NCBI RefSeq assembly: GCF_000150275.1
Contig: NW_002060951.1
Span: 1,684,297 to 1,748,296, forward strand
Source: Trichoplax adhaerens
Taxonomy: Eukaryota > Placozoa > Uniplacotomia > Trichoplacea > Trichoplacidae
DNA length: 64,000 nt
Direction: 5' to 3'
Shown here: one piece after another, positions 60,603 to 64,000 of the stretch
How the letters are laid out: each line of letters starts with the position of its first letter
How positions within the stretch are numbered: position 1 is the stretch's first letter
Notes under the pieces: model-generated
Seen by the model: the letters and a program-made list of their open reading frames with translations, nothing else
The model's database searches: none
Told to the model about the DNA's origin: nothing
Translations under genes and position numbers: made by a program

Positions 60603-63600
60603 ATGGAGAGCAAGGAGACAAGGGAAGATCAACAGCAATGCGATCATGGCACTAAGTCGAATGCTCCTACCAAATGCATTGCTGTAATTACTAGTGGTGG
60701 AGATGCTCAGGGTACAGTGCTTTGCTTACCAATAGATCCATACTCTACATGTCTGTTATTGATAGGCCACTGTAATCTGTATAGGCATTGAATACATTTT
60801 GCAATAAATTAATTGATGAACTAGTTATTCGCCATTCGATCAATTCGTAATCGCTTTTGCCATTGACCGTTACAACTGTGCCTTTCAGCGAGATGACGCT
60901 CCTATGTTGGCTACAATTGCATTGCTTCACTTTATCCACGTCTACAGTATGAATTTCGTTTTTCAAGAGTTGCTGACAAAATAGAATAAGAAATTGAAAA
61001 GTTGGCATTTGCATTCAAGGAATTCTAAATTAGCTTTACTCTAGACGTCAATATTGCGCATTCGTTGAAACAATCTTAAAAGGTTCTAAACTGCAGTTAC
61101 AACCCTAGTCAGTTTGTTAAACAGATTTTGATGTTCAGTACCTCCCTGCCATGACGTCGGCATTAGAGTTAGTTGCATTGATCAGCTGTAATGCATGTGA
61201 TGCACGGTAGAATATTCGTTACCAGAATAAGTAAAATACTCCTATCTGTATCTTAAAATGCGTTGAAATTCATCGTTGCTATGATTACTATTTCATATGT
61301 ATTATTTATCCACGTGCAGACTGCACAACTATAATCGTATTGATAAATAGATGCTGTTATTACAGACAATTATATACAGTAAGCATCATTCATTATTTAA
61401 TGAACAAAACTAGATTAAATTTGTATACGAGGATTACCGATAATTATAATCATTTTAAACTTGAATCAAGGCACGTTAGAGCTTCATTTGGTAGTCCTTG
61501 TCTCGGTATAAGTTTATACCCGTATGATGTCTTTAGAACCATTAAATTCGATAACGAGTGTCGATGTTATTATTTCATATTCATTGAAAAGTCTAAAGTG
61601 TGAAATTTTCTTCTTCTCATACTCAAAATACCTGACCTGATTACATATACATACATATACGTACAGTGTACAATTATATTATTATAAACACTCAATCTTA
61701 GTTTCAAGTACAGTACTGACGTACGAAGAAAAGAATTTACATAACATCAGGGGTATATTCGTTTGTAAACTTGCATTAAAAACGGAAAGATATCAATTTT
61801 AGTATAATTTTTACTGCTAAATAATTCGTATTTTTGAATAGTTGCTATTTTTTCTATCTTCTTGTAAATTAAGCTTGCGAAAACATTAGTTCATCCTTTG
61901 CTTCGCAGTATAGTTATAGCGTAGTAACTACTTCCGTTTCAGATATTTTATAGTGGGGTATGTATATATTATTTTATATTTTCATTCTTTAGGTATGAAT
62001 GCAGCAGTTAGAGCAGCGGTGCGAATGGCTATTTATAATGATGCTCGTGTCTTTGCAGTACATGAGGTAACGTAAAATACAATTAATAACGCTTAGTGCA
62101 TTATTTGCTATAGATATCATGCTTAACTTGGAAGATTTAGGAACAAACCTAGTCTTTCAGGTCCTTTTAGGTACATTCCATTATTTTTATATCAAAATAC
62201 TTGATACTAGGGTTATCAAGGCTTAGTTGAAGGAGAAGATTTCATTAAAGAAATGACATGGTCTAATGTGTCTGGAATAATACACAAGGCATGTTTACGC
62301 TAATCACGCTAGCCTGATACTGACTAACTATAATCTAGCAATGATTTATCCTGTGTACCCTACGTAACAGTTTCTTATTGTACTCATTCTAAAGGGGGGA
62401 ACAATCATTGGAACTGCCCGATGTCAGGAATTTAGAGCAAAAGAAGGCAGAATCAAAGCAGCTAAAAATCTTGTTGGTAGGGGCATCAGTAATTTAGTAA
62501 GTACTTCATTCGCGTGTATCGTTTAGTATTGCTTGTAAACGATCTTACTCGTAGTGATGATGTATACCCTATCTGCAGATGGTCATCGGTGGCGATGGTA
62601 GTCTTACTGGAGCAAACCTTTTTCGACGGGAATGGACAGAACTGTTGACGATATTAATTGAAAGAGGTAAAAGTATCATTAAATTTTTATTTATTCCCAT
62701 TACTACTTGACAACAAAGTTGATAAAGATAAATCTTCTTAAAAGCTATTACTCTTTACTACTACTGTATAATTGCTAGGTGAAATACCTGAAAACAGCCT
62801 AATTGAATATCCTGTATTAAATATCGTTGGTCTGGTAATTAAGAATTTATATAATTAACGTAATTACGTTTCAATTTTATAGCATATTCAATCACTAGAT
62901 ACAAAATTTCTATTTACAGTAGTAAAATATTAACGAAATTTTAAACAATGATACCGTCCTGTGCTTACTTGTATACTCCTCCAAAACAATACTCTTGCCT
63001 TACATTACATGTACGTGTATATCTAGGTTGGCTCGATAGATAACGATTTTTGTGGTACCAAGATGACCATTGGTGCCGACTCTGCTTTGCATAGGTAATT
63101 TCATTTTGCAATTTAAGATTATTGTATATAGTCTATGTGTATACTTTTTAGAAATATTCTTTCTGATTGCATGTAAACTTATTAAGTCGGATATTATCAA
63201 CTCACTAATCTAACTTTGTTATCTAAATCAATAATACGCTATCCAGGATTCTTGAGTGCGCAAATGCAATTATCACTACCGCTTCAAGGTATGCTCAATT
63301 CCTTAACTTCGGTTGAATACATTCGATAACTGTCGACTATTTATCGTTGAATAGCCATCGTAGGACATTTGTTCTTGAAGTGATGGGAAGGCGCTGTGGG
63401 TAAATACATATATGTCCAATACTAGGAGTGAAACTGTGTCGAAGCATCATGATACACATTAATTCAATGTACTTTAATGAATTAACTTAATTATCAGCTA
63501 CCTAGCTCTAATCTCCGGACTCGCTATTGGAGCGGACTGGGTAATTCAAACAATACTTATTTTCATGTATCGTATATATACAGATCAACTCTGTTAAAAC

Positions 63601-64000
63601 TAATTGCGGTGGTAAAAATAAATTAAAGTCCTCATAATTCAAATTGACATTAGATTTTTATACCCGAAGTTCCGCCTGAAGATGGATGGGAAGAACGCAT
63701 GTGTGCTCAATTGAAAGCAGTACGTCATGCTTAGAATTGGGGGAACTTGTTGAACTAGTGCTAATTTAGAACTTGTAATTATTGTAAGTTTAATTTACTA
63801 ACTCATAGGCCAGAAATGTTGGAAATCGCCTCAATATTATTGTTTTAGCTGAAGGTGCAGTAGATATTCATGGAAATGCTATCACAGCGGAGCAAGTCAA
63901 ACAGGTACATCGTAATACTTATTAATATTTATATATTACTCAATGCTTGCAACCAATATTTAATAAAACGTAAACAACTCCTGTTATATTATAGATCTTG
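60603..64000 (+). CDS. PFK: ATP-dependent 6-phosphofructokinase, animal type (5' part; runs off the right edge)
   Basis: Thirteen exons visible: 60603..60711, 61993..62066, 62211..62288, 62395..62496, 62579..62666, 62779..62834, 63027..63094, 63247..63288, 63355..63399, 63498..63540, 63654..63719, 63809..63904 and 63995 to the edge. All phases fit; about 291 aa. Motifs are [15 protein letters not shown] (ATP site), [36 protein letters not shown] with the catalytic Asp, [12 protein letters not shown] (fructose-6-phosphate binding) and [12 protein letters not shown]. It catalyses the committed step of glycolysis in the cytosol. The intron after 62288 starts with GC rather than GT. Introns are very short apart from intron 1 (1.28 kb). 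Only the N-terminal half of the double-domain animal enzyme is in the window. Confidence 0.95.

Overview
The window is nuclear DNA from an animal. It is strongly AT-rich and gene-sparse. Most genes are built from many short exons with GT-AG introns, mostly about 60-400 bp. Several metazoan-type genes can be assembled exon by exon: Pumilio, 14-3-3, ADAM17/TACE, a glutamate-receptor-like class C GPCR, FAF2/UBXD8, PTRHD1, SNRNP25, a cereblon-type CULT protein, an MFS transporter and an animal-type phosphofructokinase. Compact introns, an intronless class C GPCR, a retained U12-type intron and a bacterial-style hydroxybutyrate dehydrogenase suggest an early-branching invertebrate. A placozoan is my first guess, but that is inference.

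Layout. 1-1375 (-) is the 5' part of an SLC18B1-like MFS transporter, divergent from an intronless 3-hydroxybutyrate dehydrogenase at 1787-2566 (+). 5462-8188 (-) is a single-exon class C GPCR. 10495-11974 (-) is SNRNP25 of the U11/U12 snRNP. 13537-14622 (-) is a CULT-domain gene, with a 42-codon orphan ORF beside it. 14.6-20.2 kb is gene-poor, full of TACTGTACAGTA-type palindromes, and holds a 50-N assembly gap. 20253-26619 (+) is a nine-exon Pumilio. 31487-34284 (+) is FAF2/UBXD8, convergent with a 22-exon ADAM17/TACE-like metalloprotease at 34965-42493 (-). 42.5-49.6 kb is gene-poor, with a palindrome-dense block at 48.0-49.6 kb. 49920-55348 (+) is 14-3-3. 58249-59704 (-) is PTRHD1, divergent from phosphofructokinase (60603 to the right edge, +).

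Main discoveries. (1) The ADAM17-like gene contains a 6-nt microexon supplying the Glu of the HExxH zinc motif. Skipping it keeps the frame but removes the catalytic Glu and shifts the first zinc His. (2) The same gene has a U12-type AT-AC intron, and the window also encodes SNRNP25, a protein of the machinery that removes such introns. (3) A self-complementary TACTGTACAGTA motif is scattered in clusters at the 5' flanks of genes and is nearly absent from gene bodies. One direct-repeat pair shows a copy gaining 13 nt of this motif. (4) The Pumilio base-contacting residues match the pattern known for UGUANAUA binding.

Limits. All gene models are hand-spliced from consensus sites, reading phase and remembered family sequence. 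The N-termini of FAF2, ADAM17 and the CULT gene were not found.
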